Both the position numbers and the translations under genes were made by a program. From contig OY855906.1 of NCBI GenBank assembly GCA_963693305.1, positions 19,991,661 to 20,055,660 on the forward strand: a stretch of 64,000 nucleotides of DNA, given 5' to 3'. How positions within the stretch are numbered: the first letter of the stretch is position 1; each line of letters opens with the position of its first letter. The notes under the pieces are model-generated. The model saw only the letters and a program-made list of their open reading frames with translations, was not told where the DNA came from and made no database searches. Origin of the DNA: Meandrina meandrites. Taxonomy: Eukaryota > Cnidaria > Anthozoa > Scleractinia > Meandrinidae. Shown one piece after another: positions 44,889 to 56,203 of the stretch.

Positions 44889-45197
44889 GGATAAAGGTAA
44901 AGTCTGCATACGAGCCTAGTGGCCCATCAGGCCAGAGCTTATCCCGGTTTCCGCAGCATGAAGCGACTAGGAGTATTTCTACTCCCCCCTGGATGGGATG
45001 CTAGTCCATCGCAGGGGTTACCCCCAGCAGTAGATTCGCCGGTACCCATTTATACACCTGAGTGGGGAGAGACACTATGAGAGTTAAGTATCTTGCCCAA
45101 GAACACAACGCAGTGCCCCGGCCAGGGCTCGAACCCGGACCGCCCGATCCAGAGTCCAGGGCACTAACCATAAGGCCACCGCGCCTCCCGACAGTTG
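44889..45197 (-). mobile_element. tRNA-derived SINE with 13-bp target duplication
   Basis: Read on the minus strand, the head has GCGCGGTGGCCTTATGG and a B-box-like GGTTCGAGCCC at tRNA-like spacing. A conserved central body follows (GGATGGACTAGC type, with CTGCGATGG), then a short A/T-rich tail (GGATAAAGG side). ACTCTTGACAGTA flanks it at 44,876-44,888 and 45,198-45,210, an exact 13-bp duplication typical of LINE-mediated insertion. The head reads as a pol III promoter of tRNA origin. Confidence 0.85.
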
Positions 45198-45368
45198 ACT
45201 CTTGACAGTACCTCCGGTGATTTGATGGAAACATGGGAAAAGACAAATTCACGATCCTATATTTTCTCTTTCGCCGCCTAAAAACGAAAAAGAACAAAAA
45301 GACTAAAGAAGTAGCGGCAACATTTTCTGGTCCTTGAAAGCCGGATTGGAACGAGTGAATCAAAGAAT

Positions 45369-48300
45369 TTGGAACGTGTGGCGAAGAATTTGGATTTTGG
45401 TATGGAATCGACCGAAGCAACTGATGGCGGTCGCCGTCTGGATTCAGCTCGTACACTGAGTACTAACATTACTACCTTAAAAAACAAACGGGCAGCCGTT
45501 AAAAGAAGGATCACGAACACTCTTAAGAAACTAGAGTCCACTATCGAACAGTATGGTCGTAAAGCGATAATTCGTGGATATGTAAACAACCTGCAGGAAT
45601 ATCTTAACGAAGCGAAAGACCTCAAAGATAAACTTATCTCAGTGATTCCAGAAACCGAACACGAAGCGACACTGGATTGGTATGAAGAACAACTTAAAAA
45701 GAGTTGAAGATGCTAAATTACAGGCTAATGCACACCTCGATGAACGAGCAGAGGAAAGTTCTAGTGGAGTAAGCTCGGTGAAGTCATGCAAAACGTCTAC
45801 GACAAGAACTCTTTCCCAAGCAGCCGAAATTTGAGCAAAGATGACTTCAGCAGAAATTAAAGCAAAACAGCTTGCCTTAGAGGAACAGCCAAGAACGGAG
45901 GAGTTCGAAAAACAACTGGAGGTTAAAAGGAAACTTGAACCTGTCCAAGATGAAGCTCAAAGGCTCAAATTCATGGCTCAAGAAAGAAGAAAGACTCAGG
46001 AAGCCAAGGACGAGGCTGCACGCCTTGCAGCAGAAGCAGCAATCTTGGAGAAGGTACAAAATACAGTTAATGACCCAGAGGCTCTATCTAATCGATTGCT
46101 TGATTTTGTGGATGATTCTTTGAAATTCATTCCATCATCTATTCTTGATGAACCTTTACCCATAGTTCCTCAACCACTCCCTGGCGTTCGTTTCTCAAAA
46201 GACCCGAAAACTTCTCGGGCCCGAAAACTTTTCAGGGCTGTTTTCGGGTGCGTTTCTCGGGTTTTGGAAAGCGTTTCTCAAAGCGCCCGATTTTCGCCGA
46301 GATTTTCGGGGATGTTTTTGGGAAATGTAACGCAAATAGCGCGAGCTTCAATTTTCCAGTCTGTGATTGGTTCAAAAATTGCAATTAACACCGCTGCACT
46401 GAGTTGGGTTCATCACGTACGCATCAAATTCAAGACTTTTTCAATGAATCGCCCGCAAATTTTTATCTCTAGCGATTTGTACAGTTCCAGCAACATTTGG
46501 TTTTAACACTGATTCACCTCTATAGGCTACTGAAAGTGAAGACAGCCTGATGTAAGTTCTTAAAGCGTCATTTTGTGTTTAACTTTGTTTATTCCCGGCT
46601 TGTAATTTACGAAGCACGAGCTAATAAACTTTTCTAATCTTGTCTGTGAGCCTTGAAATTTGGTCAAGTTAAGTTAATTTTCGTTGAATTCTTTGCTATC
46701 ATTGTCGCTCAGTACAACGGCGAACTTGATGTACAAATGCTGAATGAATTTTGGCAGTTTCTGTAAACAATTTCAGGCGGGAAAGTCGACCATCAAGTAC
46801 CTTTGTAAATCGCGCTGCGTTCTTTTCGTGAAGTCAGAGTTGTTCTTGGCGCGCCCGAGTTTGTTTTGAAATTTGTCACCAAATTCTGCCAGCAGTCTTT
46901 CTTTCTCACATCCTCTACTTTCGTCCTTCTCAACTAAGGCCTTCTCTGTCTTTTTCCAAACAAAGTTCTTTGGAGAATGCCACTTTATGCCAACAAAATA
47001 AGTCCCAAGAAAAGTTTTCAGGAGCTCAAGAGCTCCTGTTAAGTTTACGGGAAAAAATGACGTGTTTTCTCTGACCCGAAATGCTCGTGCGCTTTGAGAA
47101 ACACCCGAAAGCTGTTTCAGGGGCTTTACGGGACCATTTTCGGGCCCAAGAAGTTTTCGGGTCTTTTGAGAAACACACGCCTGGTCTTTTGCAAGAAGCA
47201 GGAGCAAATGATGGAACTGTATTGCCAACCAACAACACCACAGAAGTTGTTACACCTTCACCTTTGTTACAACAGCCAAAGCCAGCTATTTCATTTATAG
47301 CACCTCAAGGAGAGGAGAAATCAAAAGAAACATTGCCTTTGTATCACTCGTGGATTGGAGATTTACAAAGTGGAGTACAGTATCCACCTTTAACGAGTAC
47401 AGACAACCGGAAAACAACCATTTATGGTCATTCTACTCGTGACTCTCTTCCCAAGTTACGCCTAAGCAAGTTTGATGGTGACCCTTTACACTGGTCTGAT
47501 TGGTCCGCAATGTTTAAATCAATTGTTCATGATGCTAATCTTTCCCTCAATGGAAAAATGCAACATCTTCAGAACTCTGTTATTGGTAAAGCTAAGTCAG
47601 CAATTGAAGGATATGGTTACAGTGGAGATTCCTACTATGAAGCACTGAAAGAACTGGAAACCAGATTTGGCAAACCTTCTCTTGTTGTGAAAGTCACACT
47701 TGACAAACTGAGGAAAACAGCTGGATTACAAAATGACAAACCTCAAGAAGTGAGAAACCTGTTAGATGTTATGTCGACTACTGTATGGACATTCAAGAAA
47801 TTTGGATATGAAAGTGATCTGAAAGCAGAAGCTAATGTTTCCCTTGCAGTTGACAAACTGTCCCAAGAGCTCAAAATCAAATGGAAGGACAACACCAAAA
47901 CTACCAATTTGGAACGGCCTAGTCTTGTTGACTTCAGTGTGTGGTTAAAGGGTCAGGCAGATATTTATGATGATTATTGTTACCCAAGTAAGTTTCCATC
48001 CCGACCTAACAAGGACAAAACTGGTGGATCAAATGGACTAAATGAAAGACAAAACACTTTCTCGAGTAACCTTTCACCTCATCCTAAAACAACAAAGTTT
48101 TCTTGCATTATGTGTGATGGGCAAGAACACAAGTTATCTTCTTGTCCTAGATTTAAGGCTCTAAGTGTGGAAGAACGCCTTAATGAGGTACAGAAACATA
48201 AACTGTGCTTTAATTGTTTCAGTCCTAAACATTGGTTCAGCAATTGCTCAAATAAAAAACAGTGTGGAGTTAATGGATGTACGCGATCACACAATGCACA

Positions 48301-48959
48301 GTTGCGCAACTTGAGAAATGTTTCATCGGTGGAAAGCAGTGATGCAGTCTCTATTAACCCAGAAGCACAAGCAGAAGTTGGTTTGTCTACTGAACATTCT
48401 AACACATCTCACAAAAGCAGTCACACCTCAGTTCTGTTACAAGTAGTACCAGTAACCCTCTACGGTCCAAAGGGATATTTCAACACATATGCTATGTTGG
48501 ACACGGGAAGCACTTGCAGCCTGCTGGTAGCAGACTTTGCCAGAAGACTTGGTTTGGATGGTCCATTGGAAAGTGTGGTCTTAAATGGAATTCAGAAAAC
48601 GTCTGAGCTAGTGACAAAACGTGTTAATGTACAAGTCAGCCAAGTGAATGACTTTGGAACCCAATTTGATGTGAATGGAGTTCTTGTAGTTGATCACCTG
48701 AATGTGCCAGAGAAGAAAGTGAAGCTCAAGGAGCTACAAGAAAGATGGCCACACCTCTCAGACTTGGAGCTGACTGAAGTCCCAGGGACTCAAGTCACTT
48801 TGCTCCTTGATAGTGATGTCCCGGAATTTATTGCTCCAAAGGGTTCCCCTATCGGTGTCCGCACTAGGATTGGATGGACTGTTACTGGTTGCTTACCTGG
48901 CCATATTCAAGAATGTGAATCTGTTTGTAAAGTCCATGTAGCAACTCCAGATGAGGAAT
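45369..48959 (+). pseudogene. BEL/Pao gag-protease
   Basis: A helical N-terminal gag region (45,369-45,707, then 45,720-46,180) is broken by a one-base shift at the A-run 45,696-45,700 and a TGA at 45,832-45,834. After a 995-bp MITE the frame continues: DUF1759-type gag (47,450-48,000), two CCHC knuckles (CIMCDGQEHKLSSC near 48,110; CFNCFSPKHWFSNC near 48,210), and an aspartic protease with MLDTGSTCSLL near 48,500. The frame ends at TGA 48,959-48,961. Family role: virus-like particle formation and polyprotein cleavage. Confidence 0.85.
46185..47179. mobile_element. 995-bp MITE in gag with 5-bp duplication CCTGG
   Basis: Inverted termini CGTTCGTTTCTCAAAAGACC at 46,185 and its near-complement ending at 47,179; similarity continues for about 80 bp of CCCGAAAA-rich sequence. 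CCTGG flanks both sides (46,180-46,184 and 47,180-47,184). Excising the element plus one CCTGG restores an uninterrupted gag frame, so borders and duplication are well defined. No coding capacity is visible. Confidence 0.88.
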
Positions 48960-50001
48960 GAAACTGTAAAAAATTGGTGGCGAACAGAGAACTTTGGTTG
49001 TCGTTATGACAACGACACCCAATGCTCAGTTGAAGATGAAAGAGTCATGAAATTCTTGGATGAAAATACACGCAAGGTGGATGGTCGTTATGAGGTTCCC
49101 TTGATTTGGTGTGATGACAAAGTCAAACTTCCTGACAACTTTGCTGCAGCAGCTCAACGCCTGAATTTTCTGGAGAAGAAGCTTAATTGTAATCCCGAAT
49201 TGGCAGAAAGATACAGGAAAACTATTGACATGGATATGGAAAAGGGATACATCAAAAGGCTTACTAAGAAGGAAACAACTGCACCAGTCATGCGCAAATG
49301 GTACCTTCCTCACCACCCTGTTCTGAATCCCAAGAAACCTGAGAAGGTTCGCCGAGTATGTGATGCCGCTGCAAAGTTTCAAGGCTCATCATTAAACAGC
49401 TACCTTCTTAGTGGCCCAGATTTGCTTAACAACCTTGTTGGAATTTTCATGAGATTTCGAGAAGAAAAGGTTGCACTTTCAGGAGACATTGAAGCAATGT
49501 TTAATCAAGTTGCTGTCCCAGAAGAAGATCAAGCTTGCCTTCGTTTTCTGTGGCATCAATCCCCTGACTTACCTAACACGTCTTTGGAGATGCCAGTGAA
49601 CAAGAATTTTGCACAGTGGCTTATTTCAGATTCTGCTATGCCAGTGGAGCAGTGCGATGTGCACTTGTTACAGCGAAGACTCGGGTAGCACCTAAGAAAC
49701 CCTTAAGCATTCCAAGCCTTGAACTGCAGGCTGCTGTTTTGAGTGCAAGATTGGCTACTGTAGTGATTAAGGAACATGATCACATTATTGACTCAACCTA
49801 TTATTGGACAGACAGCAGTACTGTGTTTCATTGGATTCGTGGAGTGTCTAAGCGCCACCCCGCCTTTATTGCTAATAGAATTGGAGAGATCCTGGACAGC
49901 ACCGAACCTAACCATTGGAACCACTGTCCTGGACAGTTAAATCCAGCAGATGATGGCAGCAGGGGACTTCCAGTGAGCTCTATTACGGACCTTATGATAT
50001 G
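48951..50001 (+). pseudogene. BEL/Pao pol: RT start and RNase H-like part, middle deleted
   Basis: From about 48,951 the RT N-terminal portion reads in one frame (HPVLNPKKPEKVRRVCDAAA; ALSGDIEAMFNQVAVPEEDQ), ending at about 49,590. The catalytic YxDD region is missing. A second frame from about 49,616 carries the downstream segment with YYWTDSSTVFHWIRG and GQLNPADDGSRG, which in BEL/Pao follow the RT. Integrase is absent, so the element lost its polymerase active site and its integration function. Confidence 0.8.
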
Positions 50002-50245
50002 AAGACGAAAACGCCGACGTCGACTTTGATCTGGGGAAATCCTGCACTACGCACGCGCACTCCTGTTAGCCTCGCTTTGGTGATGTTCCGCCTCCTCGCC
50101 ACGAACTTCAAAATTAAGCATTTGACGTCCTGCAAGAAAGTGAAGTTTTTTTGCGAGCAAAATGTCACAGTAAATGCATTTCTTGCTAAGTTTTGACCTT
50201 ACATGATTATTTAAAGCTAGAATATCATCTTTACCAGGTTCGTAT

Positions 50246-51031
50246 TTGCTTAAATTTAACAGGCAGTCAATGAAGTGGACGTTTGATCACAATGTTATTT
50301 TTGTTCGCGAAATTCTACACATGGAGCCATGGCTTTGCAAGTATGGTTCAACAGAGAGAGGAGAAGCGTGGTCAAAAATTGCTAACAGTTTGAATGCCAT
50401 GAAAGAACCAAGCTTCAAAGTCACTCAGAGATCAGTTAGAGATCGGTACACACACATGGAAAGAAACCACAAGACCAAAGTTTCACAAGAAGATAGAGCA
50501 AGTGGAATCACTCCAGAAGAAACTGAAGTTGATCGGGCGATGGAAGAAATAATCCAGCTTTTCAAAGAATATGACCGGGAAAACGAGAAATTGTCTGAGG
50601 AAAAGAAGAAGAAAGCGGAAGAAGATGTGGCTAAAGTGGAAGAAATGAGAAGGGAATAACTGGAGACTTTCAAGGAGATGAAAAAGAGGAAGGAGAGCGA
50701 GAGTGAACAGAGTGAAATCCCGCCTAAAAAGAGACGAGCAAGTGGCTCGGACACAATGAACTACTTGAAAGAGATGGGTGAAGCGGAAGGTAAAAGGCGA
50801 GTAGAAGAGATGGCTATGAGGCGACAGGAAATGGAGAAACAGAGTGAGTTACAAAGAGAAGAAATGGAGTTGAGGAAGAAAGTGATGGAAGGCAAACGAA
50901 TTCAAAATGAAGCCATGCAGCAGTCTATGCTGATGCAGCAGCAACAGCTACAGTTGTTGATGCAACAACAGCAACAGCAGCAGCATGTTATGATGGCCTT
51001 TCTGGAAAAAGCTTTTAATGCCAATAAGTAA
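50246..51031 (+). pseudogene. Myb/SANT-like DNA-binding and coiled-coil gene with one in-frame TAA
   Basis: The first frame (50,246-50,658) holds a Myb/SANT-like three-helix domain (residues 10-80, with conserved tryptophans MKWTFDHNV and EAWSKIANSL, and VTQRSVRDRYTHM). A Glu/Lys-rich coiled coil follows up to a TAA at 50,657-50,659. The same frame continues afterwards (LETFKEMKKRKESE, an NLS-like PPKKRR, then Met/Gln-rich helix with poly-Gln) to the TAA at 51,029-51,031. The architecture is that of Myb-like partners of cnidarian DNA transposons. An acceptor (TTTACCAG) at about 50,238 suggests an upstream exon. Confidence 0.65.
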
Positions 51032-51039
51032 TGCTTTGT

Positions 51040-51345
51040 GAGTTTTTTGTACATGTTCAAAGTTATGACATGTTTGTTTGTTGGCCACAATAGTTTATGA
51101 AATGTTTCACATTTGGCCCTCATAGTTTATGAATTTTTTAACATTGGCTATAATACAGTAGTGTTATGTTTTATAACGGCCACAATAGATTTATTTGTTT
51201 TGATAATGGCCACAGTTTATAAGAAAATTGACACAAATCACAAAAGTTTATGATATGTTCCTACTATATTGGCCACAATAGTTAATGTTTATATTGGCCA
51301 CAATAATTTATATGAATATTTTTATATTAGCCACAGCATTTTTCA
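51040..51345 (+). repeat. Degenerate tandem TTGGCCACAATAGTTTATG repeat
   Basis: Seven or eight imperfect copies of GGCCACAATAGTTTATG recur every 35-60 bp in AT-rich DNA, directly after the Myb-like gene. Confidence 0.7.
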
Positions 51346-54300
51346 ATCTTATGTATATCAATGTTCCCATTAAATGTTAGAGAATGAACATTCAACTGTG
51401 TTTTTCTGTTGAGGGGTGTGGAATTAGTAGGGTGGGTGTGAAGGGAAAGTTCAGTTTTTCACATGAAAAACCATAATGGTATCTTGGAAACTGTTACCTC
51501 TTATTCTGTAAAAAATTGAAAGTTGTCTGTTCTTTGGGATTTTTCGGAAAAGCCACACGTGCCTCTTTTCTGTATACAAAACAGAGGCACGCTAAGCGTG
51601 CAGGAGTTATTTTTTCAATTGATTGGGTGGCTTGGGGTAGAACTGGGTGTCAGTCCTGTTAGGATGGTTTATTTCATGGGTTGAGCTATTTGTGCATGGT
51701 TCATGTGCACGGTCCAAATTGTGCAAATGTTCTAAAATTAGGCTGCTTTCCCTTGTAAATATGACTATGGTGTCGAACCATACTGTTGAAGACAAAAAAT
51801 ACGTCAGTAATTTCTTCAAACGTAAACAGAAAAAAATATCTGGTAGTCACTTTTAAGGTTACCTTGTTTAACTATCCATCCCCTTTCATTCCAAGCCGAA
51901 AGAAAACCGCTAAGTACATCAAAACATGGATTGAAAACTGTTGACAAAATTTACCGTAAACATGATCACAAAATCGCAAACACGCTCACTAAGAAAGCCA
52001 AATTGACCCAGAAATTGCAAACGAATAGCCAGATGGAACAAGAACAAAGTATTCTCGGGTTTCTGAAATGGCTCCATTATTTTCATCATCAATATAAAAC
52101 AGAAACCTTTCTGCAAGCAAGGACGAATTTCTTTCGACGAACGCGAGAAACAAACAACTCTAGTCACCAGTGCATTTCGGCCAAACCACGTGACGATTTT
52201 ACTTGGACGGGTACAATATTAATTTCGCAACCAGAAGCAGAAACGTGCCCTAACTTGTAAGCGTAACGTCATCAGTACCGATATTCCCACGGCCGTGCTA
52301 AAAATAGCTGTCGATGAAGTTGTGTTACACGCTTGACTGCATTCCCAAAAAGCTAGTTTTCTTTTCAGCCGTTGTTTTTTGCGTGACGAGCCCAAAAAAC
52401 GGCTGTAAAGGAGACTACCAAAAAGCTGGCTGTCTTTTTTTTTCTTTTGCCTATGAGTAAACGTAACTGCAACGCTTTGCGTTGGGAATATTAAATACAC
52501 TAAAAAGGTATTGCGTCAGCCATGGAATGCGCTGACGTTGCAGCTTTCACTTTCGGTACGTGACAAACAAGAAATATGTTTACTTTGCATGTTTATTTCG
52601 CCAGAAGCGACGGTCGTTAATTTGTTTGCAATTTTGCGACTATTTGTCGGTTTAGCCAGTTGAAGTGAATCTTTTGGCTGTTTCATCGAGGCGAGTTCAG
52701 AGATCTGAAGAAAATAAATTTGGCCGACGTAAACACTTGCAAGCATAACGTCATTGGTACGGAAATAACCGCATTGCACCGCCGTACTACTAAAGATAGC
52801 CATCAATGCGAAGCTTGAAATGCGAGACTCGCACAAGGACTACTATACCTTCCTACGGCCCTCACTCGCGGCATAAATGATGATTTTCTCTTGCTGTGCC
52901 ATCCAACCACGTTGTCAAAACACCTAATTTAATATTTGCCAAGCAGACAAAACGTGCCCTTGTAACATCATCACGTCATGAGGTTTTCAAACGATAGTAC
53001 AATAAATAACTCACTATTCCTAAGCAGGAAATGTCAAACCTTCGCCGGCCACATTCCAACCTCACTAAAATACCTATTATTTGGCAACTCTCGAACCCAA
53101 ATAAACGCACATGCCTCAAGCTATTACAATCACGTTATTCTTTGGGAGAAAAACCTTGAGAGATTTGTGGTCACTCGTGTTATTACTTAGCCAAAGCTCC
53201 TACTAACGCTATACTTTTAACCGAGAGAAAACAGTTTAAACACACCGCGCGGTTGGAATCTCAAATCTTTAACACTCGCCCTTACAAACAACAGCGTCAG
53301 TTTGTTCTCATTTGGGGACCAAAACAAAACGTTCAGCAAACACACAACACTCACATTAAAAATGGAAGTCACAACATTTATTCTCAATATACATATTTAT
53401 TCTACTCAAAAACATCAAACATTTTAATATAAAGTGGTCAACAAATACTATACCCATATTGTGTCGTCAACTGAACCAGTTGATTCCGTAAACCAAGAGA
53501 ATCACCTTCACCACGATGAAATTTCCAAACACTTTTCGCTTTCAGAACCCACACACAATGTTCTCACCCAAAGCTACATAAAAATCAATACTTGGAATAG
53601 AGACTTCAGACCAACACGGCCCAATAAGGTCGAATCTATAGCAAAACAAAAATGGCCGTACCTTGAACCGAAAACAAATATTCATAACAACGATCCATAT
53701 ATACAAGCCGCAATTTGATTGGTCCTTGATAGAATCCCAAATCTGATTGGTGTGAAATACATACATGAATGATCCACTCAACCATCCACTTAATAGCCAA
53801 ACACGTCTTCATGCCGACTAAGAGTTATTTTTTTAAAAAAATAACTCAAAAAGAGACCAAATCTCCCGGCTCTGTCTTTCGTCTCAATCCTTCATTCAGG
53901 AGTCAAATGATGTTTCAAAGCATGCTGTTTCTCCCAAGACTATAATGCCTGTATTTTCTGCTAGCAATTTTTATGAATATTGGGGCTATGTTAATGGTTT
54001 GAATTACCGAGAAAAGCCAAGCTGTTAGAACTATTCTCACTCAGTGATTATTTCCCAGATAGGGATGAAGCATTCCTGGACAACAAAGGGGGAATCAGAA
54101 GGCAAAATAGAATGAAAGCAATAGCTTATTCATGAAACAACTAAAAATGAATATTTATTATTTAAAGTTAACCATATTAATTCGAAGTCAAACATAGTTA
54201 AATTGTAATGCCCAACAGCCTGTCTGAACTGCAAGCAAATGGTACCTGTTTGTTTACTATGCTCATAGGACTTACCAAAAAAGCATTAATTCTCAAAACA

Positions 54301-54440
54301 GTGCAAAATAAGAACTTATTATTAATAAATTTACCTGCTCTTTAGTTAATTATAATATAATAATTTTTCCAGACATATCATAAAAACTTGTGAGGAGCAC
54401 CCCGCTCCTTCATTGCTATCCCTACGTTATGCAAGTTCAG
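51346..54440. other. Non-coding, repeat-bearing stretch
   Basis: No credible gene. It contains an imperfect hairpin at 51,559-51,590 (GTGCCTCT mirrored as AGAGGCAC), followed by the palindrome CACGCTAAGCGTG at 51,588-51,600. Two related segments begin near 52,262 and 52,743 (CGTAACGTCATCAGTACCGA versus CATAACGTCATTGGTACGGA). An A/T palindrome lies at 53,822. The short frames here lack domain signal. Confidence 0.5.
53822..53847. repeat. 26-bp perfect palindrome
   Basis: GAGTTATTTTTTT followed immediately by its exact complement AAAAAAATAACTC. It has no loop, so it is an ideal cruciform. Confidence 0.9.
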
Positions 54441-54739
54441 TGGGGACTAAAGAAGAAGCGGCAACATCAGTAATTTGTTGTGAATGAGCTTGGGTAGTTT
54501 TCATTTTTATGATAATTTTTATAAAGTGCGGACATTCTTTAGAAGTAAAAAAAATCAGAATTCTGTCCACAACAATTTTCAGAAAGTTGACAACATAATC
54601 ACCTTCTTACACTGGCCATTTATAACGACAATAAAATATTCTGTCAAACAAAAATTTGTTTACATCCTTAAAACAAAGAAAACATAGTCTCCTGGGTATT
54701 TCTACTAAATCCACTGACAGTGGATTATTAGCATAAGCT

Positions 54740-54935
54740 GTTAAAACGCTTTAACACGTTTGAATATTTTGCTTGGCTGTTGAAATGCTTCTGCCTATTA
54801 GTTTGAAAATTTTGCTTGGCCGTTCAAACAGCTAAGGAAACTGTTTTAATGCTTTTGATGACCATTTGATACCCGTTTCTCAGCCATTTTAACAGATAGT
54901 GTATGTTTTCCTGTGCGAGGTGTCACCCTCGACAA
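54740..54935. mobile_element. Decayed right end of a GTGACC-type TIR element
   Basis: The segment ends AGTGTATGTTTTCCTGTGCG followed by AGGTGTCACC, aligning with the right end of the 532-2,393 element (AGTGTACGTTTTCCCGTGAA, AGGTCAC). It is preceded by three degenerate copies of that element's 42-bp unit (GGCCGTTCAAACAGCT, TTTGATACCCG). The left end was not found. Confidence 0.6.
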
Positions 54936-54959
54936 GGAGCATGCAATATAGCTAGAAAG

Positions 54960-55305
54960 TCGCAACAATTGAACTCTCACAAAAAAATTTTGAATAATTG
55001 AACCCAATCACAGGTTTGATTGTGTTTGATTGGGCTTAATCAAGTTCAATTAGGTTGGGTGTTGATTGAAAATCAATGGTCGACTTTTCATTCTTAGTTG
55101 GATCACATTCGACTGGAAATGTGGGTATGTTGGGGAAGGCGTGAGCGCACAAATGAGTGGCAAGGCCATTGAAAGCAACAGCAAAGTTGCAAGGGAATGG
55201 GAGGACCACAGTCTTTGCAGTACTCTCACATGCTTGCTTTTCCACAAGATCGCAAGCTTGGTAGACTACTCTGGACTCGGTAGGCTGATAAAAACAAAAC
55301 ACTAA
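54960..55305 (-). other. Possible exon of an unrecognised minus-strand gene
   Basis: An 88-codon minus frame (55,302-55,036) with balanced composition (VVYQACDLVEKQACES, then a Cys/His/Phe-rich segment). A second open minus segment lies at about 57,400-57,590. Both sides of the intervening TIR elements carry GATTGGGTTTAAT-like AT-rich repeats. No domain is recognised; the two might be exons of one gene whose intron was invaded. Confidence 0.2.
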
Positions 55306-55326
55306 ATGGAATGGAACTACCGTATT

Positions 55327-56203
55327 TACCGTATTTACCCGTGTATAAGTCGACCTTTTTTCAACTCAAAATCGGTCCAAAAAATCGTCCTCGACTTATA
55401 CATGGGTCAAAATTTTCGACCCAAGCACCAGTTAAATAAATTCTGCACAATTAGCATAACAATTGTTTTTATATGTTATCAAACATCGTGTAAACAACAG
55501 TACAGGTTACAATGTCCTTTCGCTTTGTTGTGTCGTTAAATTGGCAGTTCAAGTTGGAATTCCTTACGATTTGTCCGCTTAATATAAACCTGAATGCTGT
55601 AGAGACTCACTGGCACAAGGTTTGAATAAAGGGCTGACAGTTTCCACTCATAAAGCTGTAAAATCCACTAGAGAAAAACATCTTTCTGCATGATCTTTCT
55701 CGCTTCGAACTTCGCTACTTAGTAACCTGGCATGATGCAAGCACATGTAGTTATTAGTTACCAGTACCTCACCAATTTTGTAGCTTGGTTACCAAGTACC
55801 ACGAGCAAGCTTGGCATTTTGTTTATCGAGTCATTTTCAAAGGTTTTTGGTGTAACTTGGTGTTTTGCTTGTCTTCTAAAGCCACTACTATCTCTCCACA
55901 ATTACAAAGGTTCGTTTCTGAAAAGTGTGTTTGATTTTTTAAGCTTGTTTCAAAAATTATGGACAAAATGCCTGATAAACATGTGTTGCAAAAACGCTCG
56001 CGTAAGCACGATAATAAACTTCACATTGAAACTTGCTGTGACTTTTTCATTAAGTACCTCTACATGAAAGGAAATTCTAAGAAACACAGGGTTAGTTTTC
56101 CAGGAAGATTCTTACCCAGAAACGAAAAAATGTTAGTTTATGGCCTCAAAAATAGGGGGTCGACTTATACACGGGATCGACTTATACTCGGGTAAATACG
56201 GTA
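55327..56203. mobile_element. pogo/Tigger-like TIR element, copy 1
   Basis: Starts TACCGTATTTACCCGTGTAT and ends in the matching inverse ATACTCGGGTAAATACGGTA, with a second inner inverted word AAGTCGAC/GTCGACTT. It is 877 bp long without an intact gene; a degraded frame (55,959-56,195) lies near the right end. TACCG-type termini and TA boundaries are typical of pogo-related elements. The superfamily is inferred. Confidence 0.75.

Larger units (their letters stand above)
45211..50001 (+). mobile_element. BEL/Pao LTR retrotransposon, internally deleted
   Basis: Gag, aspartic protease, partial reverse transcriptase and an RNase H-like segment follow each other in BEL/Pao order. A 25-bp stretch before gag (GACTAAAGAAGTAGCGGCAA at 45,300) recurs almost unchanged at 54,446 (GACTAAAGAAGAAGCGGCAA), which could mark the ends of the two LTRs with unrelated insertions in between. 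Complete LTRs were not delimited. Confidence 0.8.

Noticed and set aside
45100..45190. Possible functional tRNA gene on the minus strand
   Set aside because: Only box A/B-like words fit; no cloverleaf with acceptor stem is evident, and a SINE body and target duplication follow.
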